Source: Xestospongia muta (taxonomy: Eukaryota; Porifera; Demospongiae; Haplosclerida; Petrosiidae). Taken from it: a stretch of 64,000 bases of DNA. The stretch covers positions 15,870,263-15,934,262 of the forward strand of contig OY848918.1 of assembly GCA_963693285.1 (NCBI GenBank). Reading direction: 5' to 3'. The notes beneath the pieces were generated by a model, which worked only from the letters and a program-made list of their open reading frames with translations, had not been told where the DNA came from and ran no database searches. Positions 44,096-58,839 of this stretch are shown piece by piece. Numbering within the stretch: position 1 is the first letter of the stretch; every line of letters begins with the position of its first letter. The position numbers were made by a program, and so were the translations under genes.

Positions 44096-45515
44096 TCACG
44101 TCAGCACGTTGTGAATTGATTACCTTGTCTGGAAGAGCTAAAAGAGATGTTATAAAGTTAGATAGAAGCAGCAAAAGATAATGAAGAAGAGTGTTTAGGT
44201 AAGGGTTTTATTTTTTGTAAAATAAAAAAGAGACAATGATATTTTACATTAGTAATATGCACAATAAAAGAAATATTTTGACACAAGCAGACAATATACT
44301 ATTTAGTGTCATGCTCAGTATTACAGAATTGACAAATGAAGTTATCAAATATTACATTTAATTTTGGAATAGTACATGTAAGGTATATTCATAATAGATA
44401 GAAATCACACTGTACCATTCAACAGTTTCAGAACTATCATTAATCATTCAGACATATTTAATACTATCATACGTAAGGACTAACCAAGTTCTTTAAAAGT
44501 GAAGTGTCCTTGTTTGAAACTCCTAATATCTGCTATATATTATAACTATCTGTTTCATTTATTTGTAGTGTCTGAATCCAGTCAACCAACTGATGTACCA
44601 ACTACTAGTAAAGTGTTACCTGTACCACTTACTGTTGTAGAGTTGAAGAATTTACAAAGGCATCTCCTCAAGAAAAAGTAATGATGACTGACTTGTCATC
44701 TCTCTCTGTCTCTCTCTCTCTCTCTCTGGGACTGGGATATCTCAAAGAAAGCTAGTATTAGGGTTACAGGTAAGACTACAGATATAGAGTTCTATCTAAG
44801 TCTTAGGCCACATATTCAAATACTAAATGTACCAGTTATGTGATTTACAAGATGACACACTTCAAGGTATTATACATAGCAATGATGGAAAAGAGACCAA
44901 ATGTCACTTAATCATTTCTTAATATACATTATGTCATTGAATAGAATAAAATCACACATAATAATACTTGTTCTGTTGAGGTAGTTTCAATTGATGTTAA
45001 CCAAATCTTATTTCCATATTAGGAAATAACTGGATGGTGTGAAGAAGATAAAACACACAGAGGAATTATTGACCTGATAGTAGCTAAAGGATAAAGAGAA
45101 GGTATGTGTGAAGACCCAATTCAGTAACCAATCCACAACCTGTTTCAGCTTCCATGAACACGCCTCCTTAATTTTAATATATTGTTAAATAAAAGGGAGA
45201 TAAATGTGGAGACACATGATTGTAAAGATAAAAATGATAAATAAATGATATTTAGCTAATGCCATTCTTTTTGTTGTCCATTTGGACATAGCACTAAGAA
45301 GCCAGTTACCTAAGAGGAAATGGATCCAGATGTATCTGGTATGACTATAGAACTGGACCTAGAGTCACTACGACAGTAACATTCGTGTATACAGATATTT
45401 CATGTAACATGGATTTCATTGAGACCAAGGTGTCTGTTCACATTCTTTGTTATTGATTTTCTTCTAGTTGATCAGTGGGCTAGGTCACAGAATTACAAGC
45501 TAACCAACAAAACAG
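44096..45515 (+). other. Exon-like segments of an unrecognised gene (copy 2)
   Basis: Counterpart of 12437-13860. The SESSQPTDVP block is unchanged. The KRKWIQMYL block differs by H to P (LRSQLPKRKW). The in-frame TAA after the EITGWCEEDK block is kept. Confidence 0.3.
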
Positions 45516-47800
45516 GTTGGTATAATTGGTTTTCTGTTCTTTTTTATTTAATTATTATTTTCTTTTCTTTTTTATTTAATAATTATCTTTTTATTTTTGT
45601 TTCTATCAATCAGTTTGCTAAATGACTTCACCTCGTTTCTACAGGACTCAATTTGGAAGTTACCACGAGTTGTCTGATGTTCTCTTCCCTTGATATAAAA
45701 GATGAGTCGCTCTCCTGCCTGGTCTCTTCTATATTCTTTTTTCAAGCCTTCTTTCCTCTTCTTTTAATTTTTTTATTTTTATTTTATTTTGGGCTATCCA
45801 GCCTATACACTATATACATACATTCATACAAATCTATTAATTATCTCCCCCTGCATGCCCCCTCGCGGCCTAAAAAATTTTTTTCATATCATAGGCAGCC
45901 AGGTGGCGGGGGGAAGCTCTGATCTTTTAGAGTGCATGTGTGTGTGTGTGCTGGTGGTCCCTTTTCACTTCCTCTGTCTCTCTTTATTTTCTATCCATTC
46001 ACTGTCACCATCAGTTCATAACTACTCTCTTTTTCTTTCCCTGCAGGAGCAGCACTGGTGAAAAAGGTGAGCTGTCTCTCCATCCATTCATCCACTTGTC
46101 ATCCACTCTTTAGTAATCCAGTTGTTATTCTTCTCTCTCTCCCTCTATGTTCTCAACTTGTGGACTGACTGGACTCTTGGGGACTCTCCATCTTCTCTTT
46201 CCTACAATTGCTGGATTGGAGACCTTCACTGGACTTCTTGGAGACTCTTCAACTGTTTCTTTATTTTTATTTTTAACAAAAAAATTTTCTTAATATTTTT
46301 ATTTTTAGTTGTGATTTTTCTTTATAGTTTTGTTTATTATATGTATTAATTTTCTTTAAAAACATTCTTTACTAAAATTAGTCAAAGTCAACTTTAACTT
46401 TGAAACTGATATTTATTAAGTTTTAAAAATTTGAATTAGTTTAGAACTCAATTTCTTTTGAAACTCTAATCAGTTTGATTACCATTGCTGTTGTTTACTA
46501 TGATCATACTGAAATCTATCTTTTTAGTATTTATGTAATCATTTTACTTATTATGTCTACGTCAATCACTTCATTATTAATTATTCTTTTAAAAAAACAA
46601 TTCTTTTAACTGATAATCATTTCCGACAAAAATTAGTTTAAAATCTATTAGTGTTTTGCTTGTTAGTCGTGTGCTAATGACTGATTTTCCCACCATACTT
46701 GTGGTCACACATACTTTTGCTTGTGTGTACACTAGCTAATAATATTATTCCTGCCTGATAAATGTGGTTTAATTTCTGTCTCAGTGTTATATTTTAATCA
46801 AGTTCTTTGTAGATATACTTTTTAATCATTAATATTAATATTTATTAATTGTTTGTTTGTTGTTTTTTTAACCATTGAAGTTTAGGGTTCAATTTCACTT
46901 CTTTTAATTGTAGATATGATTGAAAATTTATAGCATTAAATTTGTGCCATAATTATAATTAAATACAAAATTGAGCATACAACTAAGTTACATGGCTCAG
47001 TAAGTGTCATAAAGGACTCTGATATGCAGTATCGGAATGAGTCTATTAGCATAGGTTTGAGTCTAATTTGTTTGATACTAGTCTGGGTCTATTATGTAAC
47101 TATTAGCAGACAATTTAAAAAAAATGAACAACAAAAGTGATAGTGGGTAGTAAGATGTCAACAAACTACAATTAAAATGTAGACCTAAAATCAATTGAAC
47201 AGTTATAATCCATTGCCTTAGCTTTGTATTCAGATGCTTGATGAACATCTTCAAATATACATTTAATAAAACATGGAGTATCCCCATCCTAATCCTAATT
47301 TGTTTTAGATAATTCTATGATATGCAAAAGTAAATTATGTGAAAATAAGTGCAATTCATTTTAAAAGTTTACATATTTCAAACTAAACTAGGAAGTATAA
47401 ATGCTTTATGAACTGGTTTGATTAAGGTTCCACAGATAATTTCTGTAAAAAAGAGAAACATACAACATTTTTTTCAACAGTATTTATTTGGTGGTCTAGT
47501 TTTAATACCAGTAATCTCTTCTTATTTCTTCAAAACAATATCTTATCAATATTTCTGTAATCACATTCTATTCTCATAATAATATATTCTAAACTAAGAA
47601 CATCCTCTATATTGAACTCTCAGTGTCCTGATCCAGTCCATACTAATGTACCAAAGTGTCCACTACAGAGAGGCTCACAACTTTAAGAAATGCGTTCATT
47701 GTAGGCACTTTTAAAACCTTATCTTTCTTGGATGTATATCCTTTACCATCCAGTCCATACATGAACTAGATCACACCACTACTTACATTTAAATGTACTT
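45516..47800. other. T-rich non-coding stretch (copy 2)
   Basis: Counterpart of 13861-16300 without the second copy of the 190-bp segment and with a shorter TTTTC run. No gene is seen. Confidence 0.6.
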
Positions 47801-47802
47801 AC

Positions 47803-49329
47803 TTTCTAATTTATCTGCACTAAGTCTCCATCTAGCCAAAAGCAGCTAAGATATATACAAATGTTTCTTGTTACACTAAGAGCTAACCAAAAAGTCAGTC
47901 GAGTGCTTTGTTGACCATTACCAATGTAATGGAGGCTGTTCGCTGGGGGGAGAGGTGCAATCGAAGGAGAACTGTTTGTTGCAGTCAATACATCAAGCCT
48001 ATAGAAAAGAAGAAAGGATGCCATGGAATTAAGAATCAAGGAAACTCTATTTCAGGATGCTTGTTCTATATTCTAATTCTGTACTCTATACCAAGTACTC
48101 CTAAACTGTCCACTATAAAGATACTTGTTGGTAAAACCAAAGCTACTGTGTTCTACCCATATTCTGATAGTATATGTTTGACTGTGTCATATGATGAGAC
48201 GTTCACATACCATAAATTAGGTTGCTTAGTAAACAGTCTAATTCTCTCATCTAAAATGGTTCTTTGTTGTCCAAAGAAATCAAGAACCAACAGTATTAAA
48301 GCTAGAGAGGACAGACTAGAGGTAAATAGAAGGCATTCATAGACAAACAGTGTTCTATAATAGACAAAATATATATGTACAAAATAAAATGATAATATAG
48401 AGAAGATACCTGTTGCTGGAGCTATCTCTGAGAGTGAGTAACAACATTTTACAATACAGATCTTGTTGATTCTTGCAATATCAAATCTGAAGAAAAAATT
48501 AATTGTCATCATGTGACTATCACACGCATGTACAGTGGAGCCTATCATAAAGGACACTGCTAATTTAGAACATCTAACCAGCATTATTTATATTCTGTCT
48601 AACTTGTGCTATTAACTTGTGTTATTAACATGTATTATTAACTTGTGTTATTTACCTGTGTCACATAGTGACAAGTATAATTGATAACAACAACAGGTAG
48701 ACTGAATGTAATCCTAATGGGAAAGGGTGATAATGTTCTAATAATGTCACATGTCACTGGTTTGTTGACTGATTGAATAAGCCACTGCAGTATCCCAGAG
48801 AGAAATACCTAAAGATAAAAGGATCAAAGAATAATGTATGTCAATTATCTGATAGAGTTATGATGAATAGAGACAGGATGACAAAAGTTATAGTTGATAG
48901 ACAAATTGATGGATAGAGATGGATAGTGGATAGATATATAGATATTATAGATAGCTATATGGGACATTAGATAGATGTATGAATAGATAATACCTTCTTG
49001 CCAGTAGTCCATATCCAATTATTGCAGTAGTTCCAATAAACATATTAACAGTCTATACTAATACAGTGTAAGTAACACATAGTAATAGAAGAACTTACTA
49101 AGGCAAACTTTGAATCTCACTATATTCGTTTACTTCTATAAAAGTCATTTGATTTTGACAAGTGCTCTCTTCATATGGGAACTCTTGCGGAGATAAACGA
49201 GTAAACAAATGAAATAAATGATTCATCTGGAGGAAGTATCGAGGATGTGTAGGATCGATGCGAGCTCGTAATACATTCAAGTAAAATTCATCCATCAGGT
49301 TTATTGTGGACCAGCTGTGGCATAGAAAT
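47803..49329 (-). pseudogene. Degenerate multi-exon gene of unknown function (copy 2)
   Basis: Counterpart of 16308-17836. Here the acceptor of the 5'-most block is lost (minus strand TTTTTGCAT instead of TTTTTGCAG at about 49330). The poly-G frame shift of copy 1 is absent, and the 16663-type block reads on further through the ERIRLFTKQPN region. Each copy therefore carries a different lesion. Confidence 0.4.
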
Positions 49330-49343
49330 ATGCAAAAAAATTA

Positions 49344-52300
49344 TTTATCCTTTACTGTCCATTAGCCCCTTAAGGACAAAGGGAAGGAATGGACAAGCCG
49401 GGCTAAATGCAGTGTTAAAGGAGACTATAGGACATCCATTACTCTCCTTTAGTCCCTTAGAGATAATGGGAAGGGATGGACAAGAAGGGCTAAAAGTTAG
49501 TCTTAAAAGGAGTCCATAGAATATTGTTTACGGTCTATAAGTCCTTTAGGGACAAAAAGAAGGGATGGATAAGCAGGGCTAAAGGGTGTGTTAAAGGAGT
49601 CCAAAGGACATCCTTTACTGTCCATTAGTCCCTTATTAAGGCAGTGTTAAAGGAGTCCAAAGGATATCCTTTACTCTCCTTTAGTCCCCTAGGGACAAAG
49701 GGAAGGGATGGACAAGCATGATAAAACAGTGTTAAAGGAGTCCATTGGATTTTCTACTCTCCTTTAGTCCCTTAGAGACAAAGGTAATGATGGATGGACA
49801 AGCACGATTAAAGACAGTATTAAAGAAGTCCATAGGACATCTTTTATTGTCCACTTGTCCATTAGGAACAAAGGAAAGGGATAAACAAGTAGGGTTTAAG
49901 GCAGTGTTAAAGGAGTCCAAAGGACATCCTTTCACTAACCATTAGTCTATTAAGAACAAAGGGAAGGGATGAACAAGTTGGACTGAAGCCAGTAGTAAAG
50001 GAGTCCAAAGGACATCCTTTACTATCCATTAGTCCCTTAGGGACAAAGGGAAAGGATGGACAAGCAGGGTGAAAGGCAGTGTAAAAAGGGGTCAATAGAA
50101 CGTCTTTTACTGTCTGTAATTCTCTTAGAGATAAATGAAATAGATGAAGAAGTAGGGGTTAATGCAGTGTTAAAGGAGTCCAAAGGACATCCTTTCACTA
50201 TCCATTAGTCTCTTAGGGACAAAAGGAAGGGATGGACAAGCTCGGCTAAAGCTTATATTAAAAGGAGTATATAGGACATTCTTTACTGTCCATTAGTCCC
50301 TTAGACATAAAGAAAAGGGATGGACAAGCAGGATGAAACGCAGTGTTAAAAGGGGTTAATAAAAGATCCTTTACTGTCCGTTATTCCATTAGGGACAAAG
50401 AGAAGGGATTGATAAGCAGGGCTAAAGACAGTGTTAAAAGGAGTCCATTTGATATCCTTTACTCTCCTTTAGTCCCTTAGAGAGAATGGGAAGGGATGGA
50501 CAAGGATATTAAAGACAGTATTAAAAGGAGTCCAAAGGATATCCTTACTGTCCATTAGCCCCTTAGGGACAATAGGAAGGGATGGACAAGCTGGGCTAAA
50601 TGTAGTGTTAAAGGAGTCCAAAGGACATCCTTTTTACAATCCATTAGTCCCTAAAGGATAAAGGGAAGGGATGGACAAGCTGGGCTAAATGCAGTGTTAA
50701 AGGAGTCCAAAGGACATCCTTTACTATCCATTAGTCCCTTAGGGACAAAGGGAAGGGATTGACAAGCAGGGTGAAAGGCGGTGTAAAAAGGGGTCAATAG
50801 AACGTCCTTTACTGTCTGTAATTCCCTTAGAGATAAAATAAAGGGATGAAGAAGTAGGGCTAAATGCAGTGTTAAAGGAGTCCAAAGGACATCCTTTTAC
50901 TATCCATTAGTCTCTTAAAGACAAAAAGAAGGGATGGACAAGCTGGGCTAAAGCTTATATTAAAAGGAGTCCATAGGACATTCTTTACTGTCCATTAGTC
51001 CCTTAGACATAAAGGAACAAGATGGACAAGCAGGGTGAAACGCAGTGTTAAAGGGGGTTAATAAAAGATCCTTTACTGTCCATTATTCCATTAGGGACAA
51101 AGAGAAGGAATTGATAAGCAGGGCTAAAGTCAGTGTTAAAAGAAGTCCATTTGATATCCTTTACTCTCCTTTAGTCCCTTAGAGACAAAGGGAAGGGATA
51201 GACAAGCAAGACTAAAGACAGCATTAAAGAACTCCATAGGACATCCTTTTCTGTCCATTAGCCCCTTAGGGACAAAGGGAAGGGATGGACAAGCTGGGTT
51301 AAAGCTTATGTTAAAAAGAGTCCATAGGACATCCTTTACTGTCCATTAGTCCCTTAGACATAAAGGGAATGGATGGACAACCAGGGTGAAAGGCAGTGTT
51401 AAAAGGGGTCAATAAAACATCCTTTACTGTCTGTTATTCCCTTAGGGAGAAAGAGAAGGGATTGATAAGCAGGGCTAAAGACAGTGTTAAAAGGAGTCCA
51501 TTTGACATCCTTTACTGTCCATTAGCCACTTAGGGACAAAGAAAAAGGATGGACAAACATGACTAAAGACAGTGTTAAAGCAGTCCATAGGACAACATAC
51601 TTTACTGTCCATTAATCCCTTAGAGACAACGGAAAGAATGGACAAGGTGAACTAAATGCAATGTTAAAGTAGTCCATGGGACATCCTTTACTGTTCTTTA
51701 GTCCCTTAGAGACAAAGGGAAGGGATGTAAAAACTAGGCTAAAGCTAATGTTAAAAGCAGTCCATAGGACATCCTTTACTGTCCACTAATCCCTTAGAGA
51801 CAAAGGGAAGGGATGGACAAGCAGGGTGAAAGGCAGTGTTAAAAGGAGTCCATTGGACATTCTTTACCGTCCATTTGTCCCTTAGGGACAAAGGGAAGGG
51901 ATGAACAAGTTGGCTGAAAGCAGTGTTAAAGGAGTCCATAGGATATCCTTTACTGTCCATTAGTTACTTAGGGACAAAGTGAAGGGATGGACAAGCATGA
52001 CTAAAGGCAATGTTAAAAGGAGTCCATAGGACATCCTTTACTCTTTTTTAGTCCCTTAGAGAAAAAGGGAATGATGCACAAGCATGACTAAAGACAGTGT
52101 TAAAGCAGTCCATAGGACAACATCCTTTACTGTCCATTAATCCCTTAGAGAGAAAGGGAAGAAATGGACAAGGTGAACTAAGTGCAATGTTAAAGTAGTC
52201 CATAGGACATCCTTTACTGTCCTTTAGTTCCTTAGAGACAAAGGGAAGGGATGGACTAGCTGGGCTAAAGCTAATGTTAAAAGCAGTCCATAGGACATCA

Positions 52301-52728
52301 TTTACTGTCCATTAATCCCTTAGAGACAAAGGGAAGGGATGGACAAGCAGGGTGAAAGGCAGTGTTAAAAGGAGTCCATTGGACATCCTTTACCGTCCAT
52401 TTGTTCCTTAGGGACAAAGGGAAGGAATGGACAAGTTGGGCTGAAGGCAGTGTTAAAGGAGTCCATTGGATATCCTTTATGTCCAGTAGTTACTTAGGGA
52501 CAAAGGGAAGGGGTGGACAAGCATGATTAAAGACAGCATTAAAGAAGTCCATAGAATCCTTTACTGTCTGTTAGTCCATTAGAGACAAAGGGAAGTAGGC
52601 CTAAAGACATTGTTAAAAGGAGTCCTTTGGACATCCTTTACTCTCCTTTAGTAACTTAGAGACAAAGGGAAGGGATGGACAAGCTGGGCTAAAGCTAATG
52701 TTAAAAGGAGTCCATAGGACATCCTTTG
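49344..52728. repeat. 88-bp satellite array B (copy 2)
   Basis: Counterpart of 17850-23307, about 2 kb shorter because it lacks the 1118-bp and roughly 754-bp block duplications. Confidence 0.95.
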
Positions 52729-53258
52729 CAGCCATATTTCTATGCTATAAAAATTACCGACTATTACAGACAAATTCAAACCTTAAGTTACCAGCAATAG
52801 CTTTTTTGTTGACATTTAATGTTATTACTGGGTGGAGCACCACATTCACTTCGTAATAGCCTCAACCACATTCCTATAATTATAAAATAATTATTACAGA
52901 GAAATTCAAACCTTAATTTACCAACAATAACTGTTTCTTTAATATTTTCTGTTCTTTTTGGTGAAGACACAGACCCGCTTTGCCGATACCCTTGGATACA
53001 TTTCTATATTATAAAAATGACTATTACAGACAAATTCAAACTTTAAGTTACCAGAAATAATTGTTTCTTCAACTTTTTTCTGATTTTTTGGGGTGGAGAC
53101 ACCACACCCACTTAGCAATAGTCTTGGCCACATTCCTATTATTACAAACATGACTATTACAGACAAATTCAAACCTTAAGGCACCAGCAATAACTGTTTC
53201 TTTAACATTTGCTGTTATTTCTGGGTGGAGACAAAATACCCACTTTGCAATAGCGTCA
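52729..53258. repeat. 131-bp tandem repeat after array B (copy 2)
   Basis: Counterpart of 23308-23838. It borders the HECT pseudogene exon at 53260. Confidence 0.85.
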
Positions 53259-53259
53259 G

Positions 53260-56200
53260 GAAGAAGCTGCTCACGTTCTCAGATCTACTTCAAATCGTCG
53301 AAATACGACAGAGACGTCGCAGCAAGACCTACCTGGACCCAGCTCTTCCAAGGAGTTGCGAGGTGATCTTAGCACGTCGTTGTTACCGACACCAAGAAAA
53401 AACGAGACTGGGTTAGTGAGTTGTTTGCTTACATTACACATACATGCTACATGATGTACACACATTTGCACGTGTGTGCGTATGTCTGTGTGTGGGTGTG
53501 CTCCAGTAAGAGCTTTGTATGCTATATCTACTTAATGCCTTTTGCCATGATAAATTGAGGTCATACATTGTTTTTAGATTTTCAGGGGTCAATCTGCCCC
53601 TGCTTAATCCTTGGCAAGGAAGAGGAAAGGGGTGACATTCCCCATACCAAAAGGCAATGGTCAAACCTAGATGTCATACATGGACACACAAATTTATCTG
53701 CCTAGCAGACACTCATCAAGAACAAGTACCCTCAATGACTGAACGTCATAGACTTTGAAGTGTTGGGTTAGGAGAAAAGAAGATTGTCTTTCGTCTGGAT
53801 GGGGACTGGAGCCATATCAAAGAAATTTTGATGGAAACCTTTCCACCATTAAAGATTGTTGGTGGTATGGAGCTTCTTCGTACTGCTGGTTCTTATTTAA
53901 AAAATTAGTAGTAATCGAGACCAGATATATAATCAGTGTCCTGAAATTAAAGAGTATGTGGATCAAGCAAAGGTGTATGTGAGACCTCTTCAAGTGGATT
54001 TGCCATTAACCTATGATGTTGACTTGCTAGAGGTTGGTAATATTAATACTTAATATTTAACTGCTGTTATAACTTTTTATGTTCAACCTCCAAACTGACA
54101 AGATAAAAGAAAAATGTTTATTGTGTGAAGAACAAATTGCTATGTATGAAATGAAAGATCATTTGCAAGTATGCAACAGTTCTGAAGAAATTGAGTGAGT
54201 TTATATAGCATGTTATACAAACAGTAATGATTAGAATACCACCTTAATGTATTTTTAAAATACTTACCATGATGTATAGGTGCAGCATAGAGGATATTGG
54301 CAACAACATCCTAGCACCATTATCACTTTCAATGCCACAAATATTGGTACAAGCACCTGGCCCTTCTAGCGTGAGTGCAGTAGCAAGGTGAGCTATATAT
54401 ACTGTGTGAAATTTACAAACTTCTGTGTCACCTTTGGTTGCCATGGACACTGTTGTGGTGTTGGCTAGGGAAAAACCAACGAAGTTGTACCTTCCTTTGT
54501 ACAGGTGTTTGTGGTCATATCAAAGATAATAAGTTGTGATTGGTGGCATTGTTTCACAGTTTAGAAAGAGTAATATGTGTTTATTACATAAAGATATAAG
54601 CACACTTACACATACTTTATCAAATTTCTCTCATTTTATGCATGTTTATGATAGTAGTCTTGTAATTGATAATGGATCACTGGATGACAAAGATGAAGAA
54701 CTTCAGTCTGTCATAGAAAAGTCTCAAGGAACATAGTTATGCGGAAAAGTAAGTTTCCATTGGCCAATCATGATTGAATTTTTTTCCTGTATGTTGTAGC
54801 TTGGATGACATTGTTAAGAAGCTACAACTTGACAATCGGATGGATTCGGACTTGTCTTCCGATGATTATGAGAACACAATGCTGTTAGAATTCAGCAGAG
54901 ATTCCCTTCTAGAAGATTCTCTAATGCATGCTCAAATCCCGACATTTGATCCCAAGAAGACATTAAGAGTGAGTATTTCAACGAGGTCTAATAATAGCAA
55001 ATGATTGCATTTGTGCTACATGCATCCATGTGGACATTTAAGTTTGTGTACTTTAAGTTGTTTGGCTTTGTTCTACTAGTACATGGTATAGTATTATGAG
55101 ACACATTTATTTTAGTTTTTTTTATTAAAGAGAGGAAGGTGTTGATATTGGTGGGCTCCGTCGCGAGTTTTGGAGGATCATGGTTAATAACATAGTGGAC
55201 AAATAATGTTTTGGTGATGAGTGCAAGAAGACATTTTATCAAAATGTACCAGCATTGCATGTAAGTGATGTGCATAAAGGAATGAGTGTTATGTGTATTC
55301 TAGAGCAAGGTTTTCATGGACATTGGGATGTGGATTGGCATGTCAATTTTGCAAGAGGGCCATGGTTTTCCTGTACTGTTGCCAGAATTGTATCAGTACA
55401 TGGTCAGCAGAGACATCACAACAATTTCCATAGATGACAAAGAAATTACAGATCAGTCAGTTAAGTGCTTGGTAGCAGAGATATGTGTACAGAATGGATA
55501 ACAATCCATAATCCATCCATGCTAATTCTGTTAGATCTCTGCTGTATATGACAACCAATCACTACGAAGTGTCTTGAGCCAAGAAGGATACCTCGCACTC
55601 TTGTTGGAAACAGATTACAGCAAACCAATCACTGCAATAACTCTTTCTGATCGTAATGTAATATCAGATGTTTTAAAAAGATATCACTGTGTGATCAAAG
55701 TAAAGGCTGACATCGACCAGTTTCTGGATGGGCTGAAGTTGTTAAAAATTAACAAATATATTTTCAGACACCTGGAAATAATGAAAGTGTTCTTCTCACT
55801 GATCATGATGATACAACCTAGAAATCACTCCTGGTATGTTTGGTGCATGTATCAACTCTAGATATTAATTTGCATAGTGTTGTTTTAGTCAGCTATTTAT
55901 TAGAGGTTTTGTTTCTTTAAATGATGTAATAATAAATTTTAAAAACAATAGTTATTGGAGTAGTTAGGTGTTTACATTGGTTAGTTATTGCAACAACTCC
56001 AACATTTTGTTATTACTGTTTCGATTTTAGAACTATTTTAAATCTTAACTATACTATTAGTAAAAAAATTCTATCATGATGGATTTTAGTGTTTGTTTTG
56101 ATCAACCAAAGGAACATTGAGTTTTGTCTGACTGTCTGTCTATTCTATTATTACAGATTACATCAAGATGCTCCTAAAACCCGAGTTTTCTCATGGTGGG

Positions 56201-56470
56201 TATTGGTACACTAAGGAGAGGCGTAACCGAGAGGAGGCCACCTATATGTTCTTTTTAAGATTTCTTAATGAAGACCAGGGTAGAGAATTATTCAACATGG
56301 TTGTTTGTACATAATATTTACCAATGACTATTTTTTCATTCAGAAGGCTCTGTTCCAGTATCTTTGGAGGATGTGCTGGTATTCTTTACAGGCTCTGATA
56401 GAAAACCAGTTACTGGTTACAATTAAGCACCGAGGTTGTTGTTTTCCAGTGACACAGGTCTAGCTACTTC
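53260..56470 (+). pseudogene. G2E3-like HECT E3 ligase pseudogene (copy 2)
   Basis: Same exon chain at offset 29420. It shares the TGA (53756-53758), the frame break after GSYLKN and the TAA in the first HECT exon. Private lesions are a TGA at 53633-53635, a 2-bp deletion near 54721 that shifts frame within the ubiquitin-interacting motif, a 1-bp deletion near 55793 and a TAA at 56424-56426. In contrast the C2HC finger exon (54103-54194) is open here (CLLCEEQIAMYEMKDHLQVC) but stopped in copy 1. The catalytic C-lobe tail is missing as well. Confidence 0.85.
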
Positions 56471-56483
56471 ATCTATTTGTGAC

Positions 56484-56499
56484 TTCTCTCTCTCTCTCA
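56484..56499. repeat. CT microsatellite, about 16 bp (copy 2)
   Basis: Same site as 27049-27295 but only about eight CT units. The flanks (GACTTCTC... and ...CAGCCATTCACTC) match copy 1. Confidence 0.95.
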
Positions 56500-56612
56500 G
56501 CCATTCACTCAAATTATAATGGATTTAAGGACAGTCTGGTATTGTCTCTGAAAGGACACATTTTAGATTAATTTGAAGACTTGATTTACTCGCATAACAA
56601 TTAATTATTAAG

Positions 56613-57122
56613 GTGTGTTTTTGTGAATTGAAGAAACAAAATTGTTCTATTAACAACATCAATATAACTGCAATACCTGGGATTGATATAAATATATCGC
56701 TAGCTACTGTTGTTGCAAAAAAGGGCTTAACAGAGGGTGTGATTAAATTGACATCATCAGATAGCTCAAGTGGGCAAATTAGACTGAATGCACAGTGTAC
56801 CAATATTACCTTTAAGACAAATCTTTTATTAATCACAGCACAGGTATATGTCACACTTCAAAGTTCAATTGAACCTTTATCTGAACATTTAGCTAAAGTC
56901 ATTAATATTACAATTGAGTTCTGTCCACATAGGTTTGTGTTGGGAAAGAACACTTGCGTTTGCAGACCTGAATTAAATTTATCTTCAATAACTTGTGATA
57001 TTAACACTCAAAACTGCCCCTTTGACTATTGTAATGATGGAAATATTCAATTTAAAGTTACCTTTCCCAACCCACAGTGTCTTCACAAAAGGTCTGGCAT
57101 ACTATTTCATCATTTTCCTTAA
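56613..57122 (+). CDS. Cys-rich 'CPFDYC' surface-protein exon, open (copy 2)
   Basis: Counterpart of 27414-27922 with the frame open for 169 residues. It keeps the intact motif NCPFDYCNDGNIQF and the following QCLHKRSGILF, then ends HHFP-stop. The family normally continues from RSG.LC into a Cys-rich and membrane part, so it is truncated at the C-terminus. There is no ATG at the start (the exon opens GTG TGT after ATTAAG), so it would need an upstream exon. The upstream neighbour is the dead HECT relic, not the expected beta-helix exons. It is best seen as an orphan exon or gene fragment. Confidence 0.65.
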   Translation: MCFCELKKQNCSINNINITAIPGIDINISLATVVAKKGLTEGVIKLTSSDSSSGQIRLNAQCTNITFKTNLLLITAQVYVTLQSSIEPLSEHLAKVINITIEFCPHRFVLGKNTCVCRPELNLSSITCDINTQNCPFDYCNDGNIQFKVTFPNPQCLHKRSGILFHHFP

Positions 57123-58839
57123 GTTTAAAATTATACCATATATTGACTATTGTTTAAGACTAGTTTGAAACAAGATAAAATGGATATGCTACTCTTTCTC
57201 AATAAAAATATAAACTAAAATTCAACAATCAATAAACCACATATAATTAACACGTGGATATTCTTGTGATTAATAAGAAGGATACTAAATTCTATTATAC
57301 AATATATGAATATTGTAGAAACATAGAAGGGATTAACTAAATGCACTTTACATAATTCACCAGAAGACTACAGAACATTCAAGTGATTAATTCCTCCTTC
57401 ACACTTGAAGACTAACATTATAAATACTTATTGAAAGTTGTGGAAAGGAATTTGCTGAATGCTGCAATGTAATTATCATGATGAAGAGACAAAAGGCATA
57501 TAAAATAATGAGGTTCTATAATGGTCTAATAAATGTAACATAGTAAGTTGAAACGTGCTAGTTAGATTGTCCAATGAAGTAGAAGACACATTTCCTTTGG
57601 CCATTTTCTCATATAGCTATGGTAAAACACTGTAGCATGGTTTATTAGTCAGGCTACCGAAAGTCAGCCTAGAAAACTGTAAGAAAGCAAATGGTAACAA
57701 ACATCTATGATATTGAACAGACTTTGTCCTTGTCAATATATATTTTTTTTATAAAACATTTTGATGATGGTAAAGTTAATGGAAAAACATAGCAACTGAA
57801 AAAACTGACATAATTTAATACATGTAGCTGTGAATTTTTTGAAAGTGACTACTTCTGTGCAAAATGTTTCATATAATTTCAGAGTGTTCATACCACGCAA
57901 GCTATTTCTGCACTAGTCACAACGTTTTCTTGGGTCTAATATCTCTAAACTTAAAGCTGTGAGGCAAGCAAATACATTCATAGTAAACATAGTATCTACT
58001 TCACACCAGTTAAACAACGTTCATCAAAGCATACTTGTATTTGCATGACACTTGCAACAAAGTTTAGGCATCTCTGCACATGTGTATTCTGAGCTATCAG
58101 CTTATAGGTAATTGATTTATACAATGAATATTATTACACAACTAACTGTTTTAATGTTTCAAATGTTCAAACAGAATTGAACAATAATAAACAAAATTAT
58201 ATCTTCTTCACTTGTTTTAGAATTTTTTTATCAGTACTAGACAATCTCCTTTTCTTTATGGTACGTCTTTTGTCTACATAGAAATGAACAATAAATACAA
58301 TGAACTGACTATATTGTAATGGCAAGGTTTAAATCTCTATGAGTGCCTGAAAAAGGTTCTGGAATAAAATATTACACTCTGTCTACAAATGTTATTCACT
58401 AAAGCATAAGAATAACTTATATAGCCTTGCAAATGAGGGAGGGGGATACAAGTCCAACTTGAAAGCTCCACAGCAGCTCTGATATATAGAAGCTTTAAGT
58501 ATTTGACAATTATGAATCCAATAACTACCCAGATATAATTATTTAGTCAAAAATAATTTTGTACACCAGGCAGGGTAATCATAACATTACTACTCTATAG
58601 TCTACTGCAAGTAAATTTAATATAAAATATTAGTGTGTATTGTAGACTGTAACTTGTCCTCATAATCTTGTACATGTACTCCTAAATTAAATTACCTTTA
58701 AAAAAGTTGCTGACATAAACTACTTGTATAAGCATTAACTAGAGGTCTCAAGGCAATGTGCTGATTTAGCAAGAACAAGTCAGATATCGTGACTGCTTCT
58801 TATCAATTATATGAGCACAGTACTCTAAATAAACAGCAA